NCBI GenBank assembly: GCA_040882255.1 | Contig: JBBEBP010000005.1 | Coordinates: 111,715-175,714, forward strand | Direction: 5' to 3' | Source: PWQG01 sp040882255 | GTDB lineage: Bacteria > Pseudomonadota > Gammaproteobacteria > Pseudomonadales > Pseudohongiellaceae | DNA: 64,000 bases | Shown here: piece by piece, positions 33,009-40,354 of the stretch | Layout of the letters: each line of letters opens with the position of its first letter | How positions within the stretch are numbered: the first letter of the stretch is position 1 | Program-made: the position numbers and the translations under genes | The notes under the pieces: generated by a model | Told to the model about the DNA's origin: nothing | What the model saw: the letters and a program-made list of their open reading frames with translations, nothing else | Databases searched by the model: none

Positions 33009-33472
33009 GTGGCGGGCGGCTCCAGATCGGACGTGCACTGCGGACACTTACTGGCGCTCAATGCGATGGTGGAGCAGCAGTACGGGCAGCTGCGGGTGGT
33101 CTGCACCACGGTTCTCGTCTCGTCCGCCTTGACCCGGTTGATACCCTTGACCAGGAAGAACGCGAACCAGGAGACGATGACGAAGCTGAACACGGCGTTG
33201 AGAAAAAGACCGTAACCAAGCGTGACGGCGCCGTCCAGATTGGCCTGCTCCAGGGTTGTATACGGGGCGCCGGTCGTTCCCTCCCGGAGCACCAGAAACA
33301 GGTCCGCCAGATCCGTTCCACTGGTCAGCACGCCCAGTACCGGCGCGATGACGTTGGTGACCAGGCTGCTGGCGATGGTGGCGAATGCGCCGCCGACCAC
33401 GATGCCGATGGCCATGTCCAGCATGTTGCCCTTGACGGCGAACGCCTTGTATTCAGCGATGATTTTTTTCAT
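33005..33472 (-). CDS. mscL: large-conductance mechanosensitive channel MscL with C-terminal zinc ribbon
   Basis: The first 120 residues are a standard MscL: MKKIIAEYKAFAVKGNMLDMAIGIVVGGAF forms the N-helix and pore helix TM1 (read as two parts), and GYGLFLNAVFSFVIVSWFAFFLVKG is TM2. The channel opens under hypo-osmotic shock to release solutes. After residue 120 the usual helical bundle is replaced by a Cys4 ribbon: Cys129, Cys132 (with Cys133 adjacent), Cys143 and Cys146. This suggests a metal-bound cytoplasmic domain. It is coupled to an osmoprotectant ABC transporter, pairing efflux with uptake. Confidence 0.93.
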   Translation of the reverse strand: MKKIIAEYKAFAVKGNMLDMAIGIVVGGAFATIASSLVTNVIAPVLGVLTSGTDLADLFLVLREGTTGAPYTTLEQANLDGAVTLGYGLFLNAVFSFVIVSWFAFFLVKGINRVKADETRTVVQTTRSCPYCCSTIALSASKCPQCTSDLEPPAT

Positions 33473-33507
33473 ATCAGTACCCCGGCGAATCAGTGCTGGC
33501 CCCGTGC

Positions 33508-34044
33508 TCAGAAGGAGGAGCCGGGCTCGTTCAGAAAGGCGGCCTCCTCCTCGGTGGAGGACCGGCCCAGGATGGCGTTGCGGTGTGGGTAGCGGCCGAA
33601 ACGCTCGATGATCGCCTTGTGCCGCAGCTCGAAGTCGAGGTTGTCCGGCAGCCCGTTGTCCCGGTACAGCTGCTCGGCCATTTCATGAATCTTCAGCGAC
33701 TCGCTGTGCATGAAGGGCATGTACAGAAAGCTGCGCTGAATCGGCTCCAGTGGCTGGTCCGCAGCCGCAGCCACCGCTTCCTGTGCCAGGGCCAGTGCCA
33801 GCGGATCGGTGGCGAAGGCTACCGGCGTGTCGCGGTGGATATTGCGTGGGAACTGATCCAGAATGAGGATTTCGGCCAGCCGTCCACGCGGCGTCTCGCG
33901 CCAGTTGAACAGCTCACACTGCGCGGCGCTGGCGTGCAACGCACCGAAGCGCTCGGCAATGAGCCGGTCGAAAGCCGGATCCTTTTTCCACCATTGCTTC
34001 GGCTCGATTTCCTCGAACCAGAAGGCCAGTACGTCCTCGATCAT
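33508..34044 (-). CDS. DUF924 family protein
   Basis: A 178-aa cytoplasmic helical protein of the DUF924 family, identified by LAFWFEEIEPKQWWKKDPAFD at the start, EILILDQFPRNIHR in the middle and FLYMPFMHSE with FGRYPHRNAILGR toward the end. Structures of relatives are TPR-like helical bundles; function is unknown. It lies between the GNAT gene (32 bp upstream) and mscL (35 bp downstream) on the same strand, so it is probably part of the same transcript. Confidence 0.88.
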   Translation of the reverse strand: MIEDVLAFWFEEIEPKQWWKKDPAFDRLIAERFGALHASAAQCELFNWRETPRGRLAEILILDQFPRNIHRDTPVAFATDPLALALAQEAVAAAADQPLEPIQRSFLYMPFMHSESLKIHEMAEQLYRDNGLPDNLDFELRHKAIIERFGRYPHRNAILGRSSTEEEAAFLNEPGSSF

Positions 34045-34076
34045 GCACTCCTCTCAGTGTTTCAATGGCCAGATAC

Positions 34077-34601
34077 TCAGAAAATGAGTTGCCAATAGCC
34101 CACGTCCACCCATTGCTTGCGCTTGTAGCCCACTTCCCGGAACTGCGCCACTTTCTCGAAGCCCAGCTTTTCGTGCAGGGCCACGCTGGCATCATTGGGC
34201 AGGGCTATGCCGCCGATGACCGAATGCATGCCCCGCTTCCCGAGAATATCCAGCAGCTCGCCATACAGTTCCGTGCCCAGGCCGCGTCCGGCCACGTTGG
34301 CTTCCAGATACACCGAGCTTTCCACGGTATAGCGATAGGCGGAGCGGATTCTCCACGCAGAAGCAAAGGCATAGCCGGCCACCCGGCCGTTCTGTTCGGC
34401 GACCAGCCAGGGCAGACCCGCAGCGATGGTTGCGCGGACCCGGTCTGCCATGAGCGGCGAGGATAATGTGGATTCCTCGAAGGCGACGTGGGTATCGCGC
34501 ACGTAGTGGTTGTAGATACGGCACAAAGCGGCCGCGTCCTCGCCGGTGGCCGGGCGGATCACGACCGGCTTCGTGTTGGTGGACAGGTCCTGGTCACGCA
34601 C
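34077..34601 (-). CDS. GNAT N-acetyltransferase, phosphinothricin acetyltransferase-like
   Basis: A 174-aa GNAT enzyme. The acetyl-CoA loop is seen as VAGRGLGTELYGELL, with IYNHYVRDTHVAFEE at the N-terminus and NDASVALHEKLGFEKVAQFREVGYK near the end, the layout of the Pat/Bar/YncA subgroup. These acetylate small amines such as phosphinothricin, methionine sulfoximine or methionine sulfone. The GTG at 34601 is preceded by GAGGATA, a good ribosome site. It appears to head the minus-strand run that includes mscL and the ABC transporter. Confidence 0.85.
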   Translation of the reverse strand: MRDQDLSTNTKPVVIRPATGEDAAALCRIYNHYVRDTHVAFEESTLSSPLMADRVRATIAAGLPWLVAEQNGRVAGYAFASAWRIRSAYRYTVESSVYLEANVAGRGLGTELYGELLDILGKRGMHSVIGGIALPNDASVALHEKLGFEKVAQFREVGYKRKQWVDVGYWQLIF

Positions 34602-34809
34602 GTCACTATCCTCGAGTGTTTCTGATCCTGCGGAATATAGGCGGCAATTGTCGGGAAGTAAATGGTCAATGCCCGCCAGACGGTCATGGTGCCAGAGTCA
34701 GGGTCTGGCAGGAGAGCCTCGATCCAGTCCGGGCGGATCAGCGTATTCCCGACACCAACTCATGCTAAAGTAGTGACTGTAAGCCACTACGGAAAAGAGG
34801 TCGACTACC

Positions 34810-35643
34810 ATGACCGGCGAAACCGGACTGAAACCCCGCCTGGCGGCGCTGCGTCGCTGGGCGGCACAGGAACGCATCCAGAAAGTGGCCGTATCAGTGG
34901 TGCTGGTGGCCGGTGCGGCGGGCCTTGCCTTGACCGGGTGGCGCTTCTGGCCGGGTGGTCTGGTGGGGCCGGCACCGGATTTCACCGTCTATGAAGATAC
35001 CGACCAGCGAAAGGAAACCTTTTTCGGGTATTTCCTGCCGCTGGTCCAGACCCGCAATGAGGAAATCCTGGAACTGCGCGGTGAGCTGCAGCAGTTGCAT
35101 GACCGGATGGACTCCCTGTCCGGGCGGCAGCAGCGGCGGGTGGAGCAGGTGGCCGAGGATTACGGGCTGGAGGAGTTCGATGTGGCTTCGCCCGAAGACT
35201 GGGAAGTGCTGTTGCGCCGCGCGGACGTGGTCCCGCCCTCCCTGGCGCTGGCGCAGGCTGCCAATGAAAGCGCCTGGGGAACCTCGCGGTTTGCCCGCCA
35301 GGGCAATAATTATTACGGCCACTGGTGCTTCGTGGAAGGCTGTGGCCTGGTTCCCGATTCCCGCCCTGACGGAGCCCGGCACGAGGTGGCGGCCTTCGAC
35401 TCCGCCGAGCACTCGGTGCAACGCTATATCCGTAACCTCAACAGCCATGAGGCCTACACGCAGCTGCGGCTGAAGCGAGAGCAACTGCGCGAGAGCGGTG
35501 AACTGATCACCGGGCTGAAGTTGGCGGAGGGGCTGGGCCGCTACTCGGAGCGCGGAGAGGCCTACATCGAGGAACTGCAGTCCATGATCCGCTTCAACAA
35601 TCTGGATGAGCTCGATGAAGTGGCGTTGCAGTTAGAACCCTGA
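34810..35643 (+). CDS. membrane-anchored glucosaminidase-domain protein (Bax-like)
   Basis: This 277-aa protein has one N-terminal membrane anchor (about residues 26-50), a coiled region (about 75-105, LRGELQQLHDRMDSLSGRQQ) and a glucosaminidase domain (about 120-260). The catalytic glutamate is in LALAQAANESAWGTSRFARQGNNYYG and the domain continues with HWCFVEGCGLVP. Relatives such as Bax and FlgJ C-terminal domains cleave beta-N-acetylglucosaminyl bonds in peptidoglycan. It should act in the periplasm. The gene stands alone between two minus-strand runs. Confidence 0.87.
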   Translation: MTGETGLKPRLAALRRWAAQERIQKVAVSVVLVAGAAGLALTGWRFWPGGLVGPAPDFTVYEDTDQRKETFFGYFLPLVQTRNEEILELRGELQQLHDRMDSLSGRQQRRVEQVAEDYGLEEFDVASPEDWEVLLRRADVVPPSLALAQAANESAWGTSRFARQGNNYYGHWCFVEGCGLVPDSRPDGARHEVAAFDSAEHSVQRYIRNLNSHEAYTQLRLKREQLRESGELITGLKLAEGLGRYSERGEAYIEELQSMIRFNNLDELDEVALQLEP

Positions 35644-35692
35644 TCCGGTCTGGCGGACGCGCTGGCGGTCGGCTTCACTCATAGGGAGATTT

Positions 35693-36451
35693 TCACCCGA
35701 GCACACCCATGCTTTCCAGGGTCCGGCGCGCCACGGCCAGGCGGGCCGCACCGAATGAATCGTCTGGTTCGCGGCTCTGCAGCAGGGAGGCGAAGAACCA
35801 GACATTGTCGCTTTTCTCCACCTGGCCGACCCACCAGCCTGTGTTCAGGTCTCTATCCGTCACGGCCCAGCCGGTTTTGGCGCGGATACGGTAGTCATCT
35901 CCCACTTCCACGCTCATGATGTCGCGCACCGTGGCCATTGTCTGCGCGGAGAACGGCAGTTCACCCCGGTGCAGGCGTTGCAGGAAGGCGATCTGCTCAA
36001 CCGGAGCGATCCGCAGCCCGCCGGTGAGCCAGAACTGATCGATTCCGCCGGACAGGTCCCCGTTGCCATAACCGGCCTCGTCGATGAAGGCCTGCATACG
36101 ACGGGCGCCGATCTCCCGGACCATGGCCTGGTAGTGGGGTACCGCGGAGAGACGGAAGGCTTCGCGCAGTGACAGGTTGCGGTCGATCACCGGCCGGCTG
36201 CTGGCCCGCCCGTCCCAGGGAACCAACCCGTCCGCGTGTGGTGGAGCCACCCCGGTTTCCACGGCCACCAGGGAACTGAAGATCTTGAACGTGGAGGCCG
36301 GGATGAACGGCTGCATGGCCAGTTCGGCATCGCCGGCCGTCCACCGTCCGGCGTTGCGGTTCAAGACCACCACTGTACCGGTGAAACCTGTGGTGTTCAC
36401 GATGTCGGCGGCGGCCGGCGATGGTTCGAGAGAGGGCGGGGCGTCGGGCAT
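35693..36451 (-). CDS. class D (OXA-type) serine beta-lactamase-like protein without visible signal peptide
   Basis: A 252-aa protein with all class D motifs at the right spacing: Ser53-Thr-Phe-Lys56 (PASTFKIF), Ser102-Ala-Val104, Tyr128-Gly-Asn130, the tryptophan that shields the carboxylated lysine at Trp141 (QFWL), and Lys192-Thr-Gly194. It therefore should form the acyl-enzyme and hydrolyse beta-lactams, or could be a BlaR-like sensor fragment. The ATG at 36451 has AAGGAAA nine bases upstream; a longer frame to 36508 adds only polar residues. No hydrophobic export signal is seen in either, which is odd for this class. It lies 40 bp downstream of the DUF4153 gene. Confidence 0.82.
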   Translation of the reverse strand: MPDAPPSLEPSPAAADIVNTTGFTGTVVVLNRNAGRWTAGDAELAMQPFIPASTFKIFSSLVAVETGVAPPHADGLVPWDGRASSRPVIDRNLSLREAFRLSAVPHYQAMVREIGARRMQAFIDEAGYGNGDLSGGIDQFWLTGGLRIAPVEQIAFLQRLHRGELPFSAQTMATVRDIMSVEVGDDYRIRAKTGWAVTDRDLNTGWWVGQVEKSDNVWFFASLLQSREPDDSFGAARLAVARRTLESMGVLG

Positions 36452-36491
36452 GAGCAGAATTTCCTTGTGGGTGTCTGACAGAAGGTAGTGT

Positions 36492-38345
36492 TCAGGGTGC
36501 CGGGTCAATCACTGGTGCCCGGCGCAGTGAAGGAGAGGAGGCGGGCGTATTCCGTTCCGGATCATACAGGTGGAATACCGGGCCGTCGCCCAGTTGCAGC
36601 GATTGCCAGCGTGGTTCCACTACTCGCACATCGCCCGCGCGGAGGGCCTCTACCGTGGCTTCAGTACGTGGCCAGCCAATGACGGTGAGCCACTGCCAGT
36701 CACCCTCGTCACTCTGCCGGGTCAGTCTGCAGGACAGGCTGCCGGGCAGTCCCAGGTTGCACAGCAGCCGTTCATTGCGGCCATCGCGGTCGACATCCAC
36801 GCCTGTCACCATGCAATCGGCCTCCTGGTCAGCACAGTTGGCCACGGCACCCGGGTCATTGCGCAGGAACTGCAGATACTCCGGCTCCAGGGGTGCTTCC
36901 CCTTCGGGGACAGAAGGCTGCAGTCCGGACGGGTCGACAGGAATCATCGTGGGAGTGGACGCGGGGCTGGTGACCAGCGCCGGACCGGCCGCCTGCCGCC
37001 GGCTGTCACTGTCCAGCAGCCGGGTAATACGATCGGCCAACGCTTCATCGCGGCGGCGCAGGTCGGACTGCAGTTGGCGCAAGGCATCGGGGCCGTACCG
37101 GCCGGTCTGGAAGCGCAGCGCGACCAGGTCCTGTTCTTCCACTTCGTCGGCGGGCAGGGCAAGTAATCGCTCCAGTTGACTGTCGGCGGCCAGCCGGTGG
37201 GGGTCAAGCAGTGGCGAGTTACCGGCTACGATGACAGCCAGAAGGAGGAGCGCCAGGGCCACATTGACGCGTGGCAGATGGCCAAGCCAGATACGGTGCG
37301 GGACCAGCTGCGCCAACGCGTAGCCCAGTGTGTACAGGGCGAGCATGGCGCTCACCACGGCCGCCCAGAATCGTGGCACGGTCCAGCCGTACTCGTCGAT
37401 ACGCAGCCACAGCGCATACAGCGCCATGGCTGCAATTACCGGCAGCGCCAGCATCGCAAGCCGTATCACTCCCCGGAATACGAGGGGATAAGGGGCTGGC
37501 CGGGTACCGTCCTGGAGTACCGCGTTCAGGAACAGGACCTGACTGAACAGCAGCGCCGACAATACCAGGGTCACACTGGTGGTCTGCCATATGGACCGTG
37601 TAGAAGCGTCCCACAACTGATCAATGCCAGTGGCCAACAGGCTGCCGAGAAACACCAGAATGACCAGAGACAGGACCGGCAGCAATCCGGTAAACAGCCC
37701 GACCAGGATATGCAGGATCGTCCGGGTGCTGCGTTGCCGCGAGCGGGCGATGACGATGCCCGTACCGAACAGGGTGCCGGTCATCGCGATCACGAACAGC
37801 TCGCTGTCCAGCAGACGTTCCAGGACATCGATCTCGATCAGCAGGAACAGCCGGGAGGAGAGCAACAGCACCCCGCGGGCCAGTCCCAGGAACACCAGCG
37901 CCAGGACCAGCGTAAGCCCGTTTTGCCAGGCATGGTGGGCCAGATCGGAGTAGGGCGCCCGCCAGCGCCCGGTAGCCAGTCGGGCCTGCAGGAAGGGAGT
38001 CAGTATGTACAACCCGATACAGATCGAAAGAGCATAGGGAGCCAGTATGGGCAATGGCTCGACCGGTGGCCGGGTGGCGGTATGCCATGCTGCCCAGCCG
38101 GCCAGTCCTGACAGGGACAGCAGCAAACCGCCAACATGCTGCCAGAAGCGGGCATCGTCCAGGCGTACCAGTGAGAGCATCATTACGAGCAGCAGCCCGA
38201 TGCTCAGGGTATACCAGTAGACTGGCACTTCCGGGATGGTGAACGGCCACCAGCCTTCCCGCGACCCTTGCCATGCTGCATACAGCAACAGACTTTGCAG
38301 CAGAGCGAGGAGAATGATGGTCAGTCGTTCCCTGAAAGCAGGCAT
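36492..38345 (-). CDS. DUF4153 multi-pass membrane protein
   Basis: A 617-aa protein with about eleven to twelve hydrophobic helices in the first 390 residues, matching DUF4153, followed by a soluble C-terminal part (about 395-617). That tail contains a region (LPADEVEEQDLVALRF through DALRQLQSDLRRRD) seen in the same family and then a Pro-rich linker and a unique extension with VDVDRDGRNERLLC resembling an FG-GAP/Ca-binding-like loop. Function is unknown. The adjacent beta-lactamase-like gene is the only close same-strand neighbour. Confidence 0.75.
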   Translation of the reverse strand: MPAFRERLTIILLALLQSLLLYAAWQGSREGWWPFTIPEVPVYWYTLSIGLLLVMMLSLVRLDDARFWQHVGGLLLSLSGLAGWAAWHTATRPPVEPLPILAPYALSICIGLYILTPFLQARLATGRWRAPYSDLAHHAWQNGLTLVLALVFLGLARGVLLLSSRLFLLIEIDVLERLLDSELFVIAMTGTLFGTGIVIARSRQRSTRTILHILVGLFTGLLPVLSLVILVFLGSLLATGIDQLWDASTRSIWQTTSVTLVLSALLFSQVLFLNAVLQDGTRPAPYPLVFRGVIRLAMLALPVIAAMALYALWLRIDEYGWTVPRFWAAVVSAMLALYTLGYALAQLVPHRIWLGHLPRVNVALALLLLAVIVAGNSPLLDPHRLAADSQLERLLALPADEVEEQDLVALRFQTGRYGPDALRQLQSDLRRRDEALADRITRLLDSDSRRQAAGPALVTSPASTPTMIPVDPSGLQPSVPEGEAPLEPEYLQFLRNDPGAVANCADQEADCMVTGVDVDRDGRNERLLCNLGLPGSLSCRLTRQSDEGDWQWLTVIGWPRTEATVEALRAGDVRVVEPRWQSLQLGDGPVFHLYDPERNTPASSPSLRRAPVIDPAP

Positions 38346-38430
38346 AGGTACCGGTCCGGTCGTCTCCAGTTCCGGGACATTCTACAGGAATTGCCGGGCC
38401 ATCACTCCGGGCCAGTGTTCATTGCCGCTG

Positions 38431-39198
38431 CTACTGCGGTTTTCTCCAATAGACCAGGCTGGTGCCCCGGATACAACGCAGGTCAAGTCTTTCGCGCTCC
38501 GCCAGTTCGTCGAGCGTATCAGTCACATCCTGCCAGATGCCGTAATCATGCCACAGCACCATGCCTCCCGGTCGCAGCATGCGGAAGGCGGCGTACGTAT
38601 CAGACAGCACATAGTCACGGGCGTGCGATCCGTCCACAAACACCAGTCCGCAGCGTTGCTCGAATGGTGTGTAGTCGAAGGTGGCCGAGTCTCCGAAGTG
38701 CTGGTGAATACGAGCGGTGAACGGGGCGCCCACCTCTCTCCATGCGCGTATGCGTTGCCCGGATTCCGGCTTGTCGACCATGTGACGTTCACCGGAATCC
38801 AGTGCGTAGGCCGGCTCCAGGTCCGGTGGCAGATCCAGGGTATGTACTTCGCAGTCCCGCAGCGACGCTGCCGCCAGATTGATCGTGGTACGTCCGTCGA
38901 AGGTGCCGATCTCGAACAGCGAGTCGCCGACTTGCAGCTCACTGGCCACTGCGCTGAGGATGGCCAGTTCTGTATTGCGCACGTTGCCGTTGACCTTGAC
39001 AGTGTCCAGTAGCCGGGGCGACCGGGCGCAGGTCACATGGCGCCAGGATGTTTGCGGCAGGCGGATGGATTGCAGGCCACGGGCTTTCTTGCCTCGCAGG
39101 CGCCTGGAACAGCGACGCCAGCGCCGCGCCATTCCGGAGAGCGGCAGCTGCAGGTGGAGGGCGTGCAAGCCCGCCAGCCGCTGCTGGACAGTACGCAT
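38431..39198 (-). CDS. class I SAM-dependent methyltransferase
   Basis: A 255-aa protein with a SAM-binding segment SLFEIGTFDGRTTINLA, then VHTLDLPPDLEP for the second strand acid and LVFVDGSHARDYVLSD for the fourth strand, typical of the Methyltransf_24 and cephalosporin-hydroxylase-like group. The basic N-terminus (RRWRRCSRRLRGKKAR) is unusual. Start at 39198 is chosen because the longer frame to 39261 runs into DNA belonging to the GFA remnant. Substrate unknown. Confidence 0.75.
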   Translation of the reverse strand: MRTVQQRLAGLHALHLQLPLSGMARRWRRCSRRLRGKKARGLQSIRLPQTSWRHVTCARSPRLLDTVKVNGNVRNTELAILSAVASELQVGDSLFEIGTFDGRTTINLAAASLRDCEVHTLDLPPDLEPAYALDSGERHMVDKPESGQRIRAWREVGAPFTARIHQHFGDSATFDYTPFEQRCGLVFVDGSHARDYVLSDTYAAFRMLRPGGMVLWHDYGIWQDVTDTLDELAERERLDLRCIRGTSLVYWRKPQ

Positions 39199-39203
39199 CC
39201 GGT

Positions 39204-39386
39204 TCAACTGCGGTCCGAAGGATGGTTCACACCGTCGTTGACTGCCCCCTTGCGCCGGCACATCGAACAGTCACAGAAGCGCAGGTCCGTTACTCCGTCC
39301 GGCAGTTCGATCTCCAGTTCCACCGCTCCGCAGTGACAAGTGGCTTTGTGGACGGGCTGTATCGTCGTGGGTCCGATTTTCTTCAT
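39204..39386 (-). pseudogene. truncated GFA/CENP-V-domain protein
   Basis: This 60-codon frame has the N-terminal third of a glutathione-dependent formaldehyde-activating enzyme-like domain: ATCHCGAVELEIELP with the first zinc cysteines, then RFCDCSMCRRKGAV with the next pair. The family normally continues for about 70 more residues including a FCSVCG motif; here it stops after 15 unrelated residues, six bases before the methyltransferase start. A deletion that joined this gene to the methyltransferase region explains it. It is unlikely to be functional. Confidence 0.75.
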
Positions 39387-39436
39387 ATGCTGTCATCTCC
39401 CGTCGGCATGGATATCCTCTGCCTCCGTATTGCCTG

Positions 39437-40354
39437 CTACAGGACCGTGTCCGTCAATATCAGCCACAAGGGCATGATGGCAAAGGCAAGCAGGGACTGG
39501 ACGCTGATGATATTCGCCATCATGGTGGCATTGCCACCCAATTGCCTTGCCAGAATGTAGGCCGAGGTAGCTGTGGGCAGGCAGGCCAGCAGCAATAACA
39601 CCTGCCGGGTGAGCGTGTCGAGTTGCATCCAGCTGGCCAGGACCAGAATCAGCGCGGGGAAGACGAGGAACTTGAAGGCACTGGATGTGACGATGGCCAG
39701 CCAGTCCTTGCGCACCGTGCCCAGGCTGAGACCAACGCCTACTGCCAGCAGGCCTAGCGGCAGAGCGGCGGCACCCAGCCGGGTAAGAACTTCCCCGGAC
39801 CAGCCGGGCAGGCCGATGCCGGTCAGATTCAGAACGATACCCGCGCCACAGGCCAGGATCAGTGGGTTACTCAGCACTCCGGTTGCCAGGCTACGCGGGT
39901 TCAGACCCCGTTCCCCGACGACCAGGGTGAAGTTCAGCACACAGAGAATATTCACCAGGGGGATCATCAGGGCAACGGCAATGGCCGCGATCACCAGACC
40001 GTCATCCCCATACAGAGCACTGGCCACCGCAAGACCGATGTAGGTATTGAAACGGATGCCGCCCTGGAACACCGAGGTGAAGTCCGGTCCGCTGCGGCTG
40101 CTCCAGGGTCGGAGCAGCCAGATCAGGGCGCTGGTCAGCAGCAATGCGGTGCTGATGACAAGGGCGAGCGTATCGAAGGCGGCGTCGCTGAAATCGGCCA
40201 GCGCCAGACGATGGACCAGCAACGCCGGGAAGGCAATGTAGTAGGTCAGCCGCTCGATACCCGGCCAATAGCTGGCGCCGGGGAAGTCGATACGCCGCAG
40301 CAGGGCTCCCAGCAGAATCAGCAGGAAGACCGGTCCCAGGGCATTGGCGATCAC
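39437..40354 (-). CDS. AEC family permease (auxin efflux carrier-like)
   Basis: A 305-aa membrane protein with ten hydrophobic segments in two halves (5+5), the AEC arrangement, with an N-terminal FLLILLGALLRRIDF segment and RFNTYIGLAVASALYG (typical RxNxY/F motif) in the middle. Bacterial members export malate, malonate or other small acids or take up auxin-like compounds; substrate is unknown here. Its start overlaps the DUF885 stop by 4 bp, so the two are translationally coupled. Confidence 0.88.
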   Translation of the reverse strand: MIANALGPVFLLILLGALLRRIDFPGASYWPGIERLTYYIAFPALLVHRLALADFSDAAFDTLALVISTALLLTSALIWLLRPWSSRSGPDFTSVFQGGIRFNTYIGLAVASALYGDDGLVIAAIAVALMIPLVNILCVLNFTLVVGERGLNPRSLATGVLSNPLILACGAGIVLNLTGIGLPGWSGEVLTRLGAAALPLGLLAVGVGLSLGTVRKDWLAIVTSSAFKFLVFPALILVLASWMQLDTLTRQVLLLLACLPTATSAYILARQLGGNATMMANIISVQSLLAFAIMPLWLILTDTVL

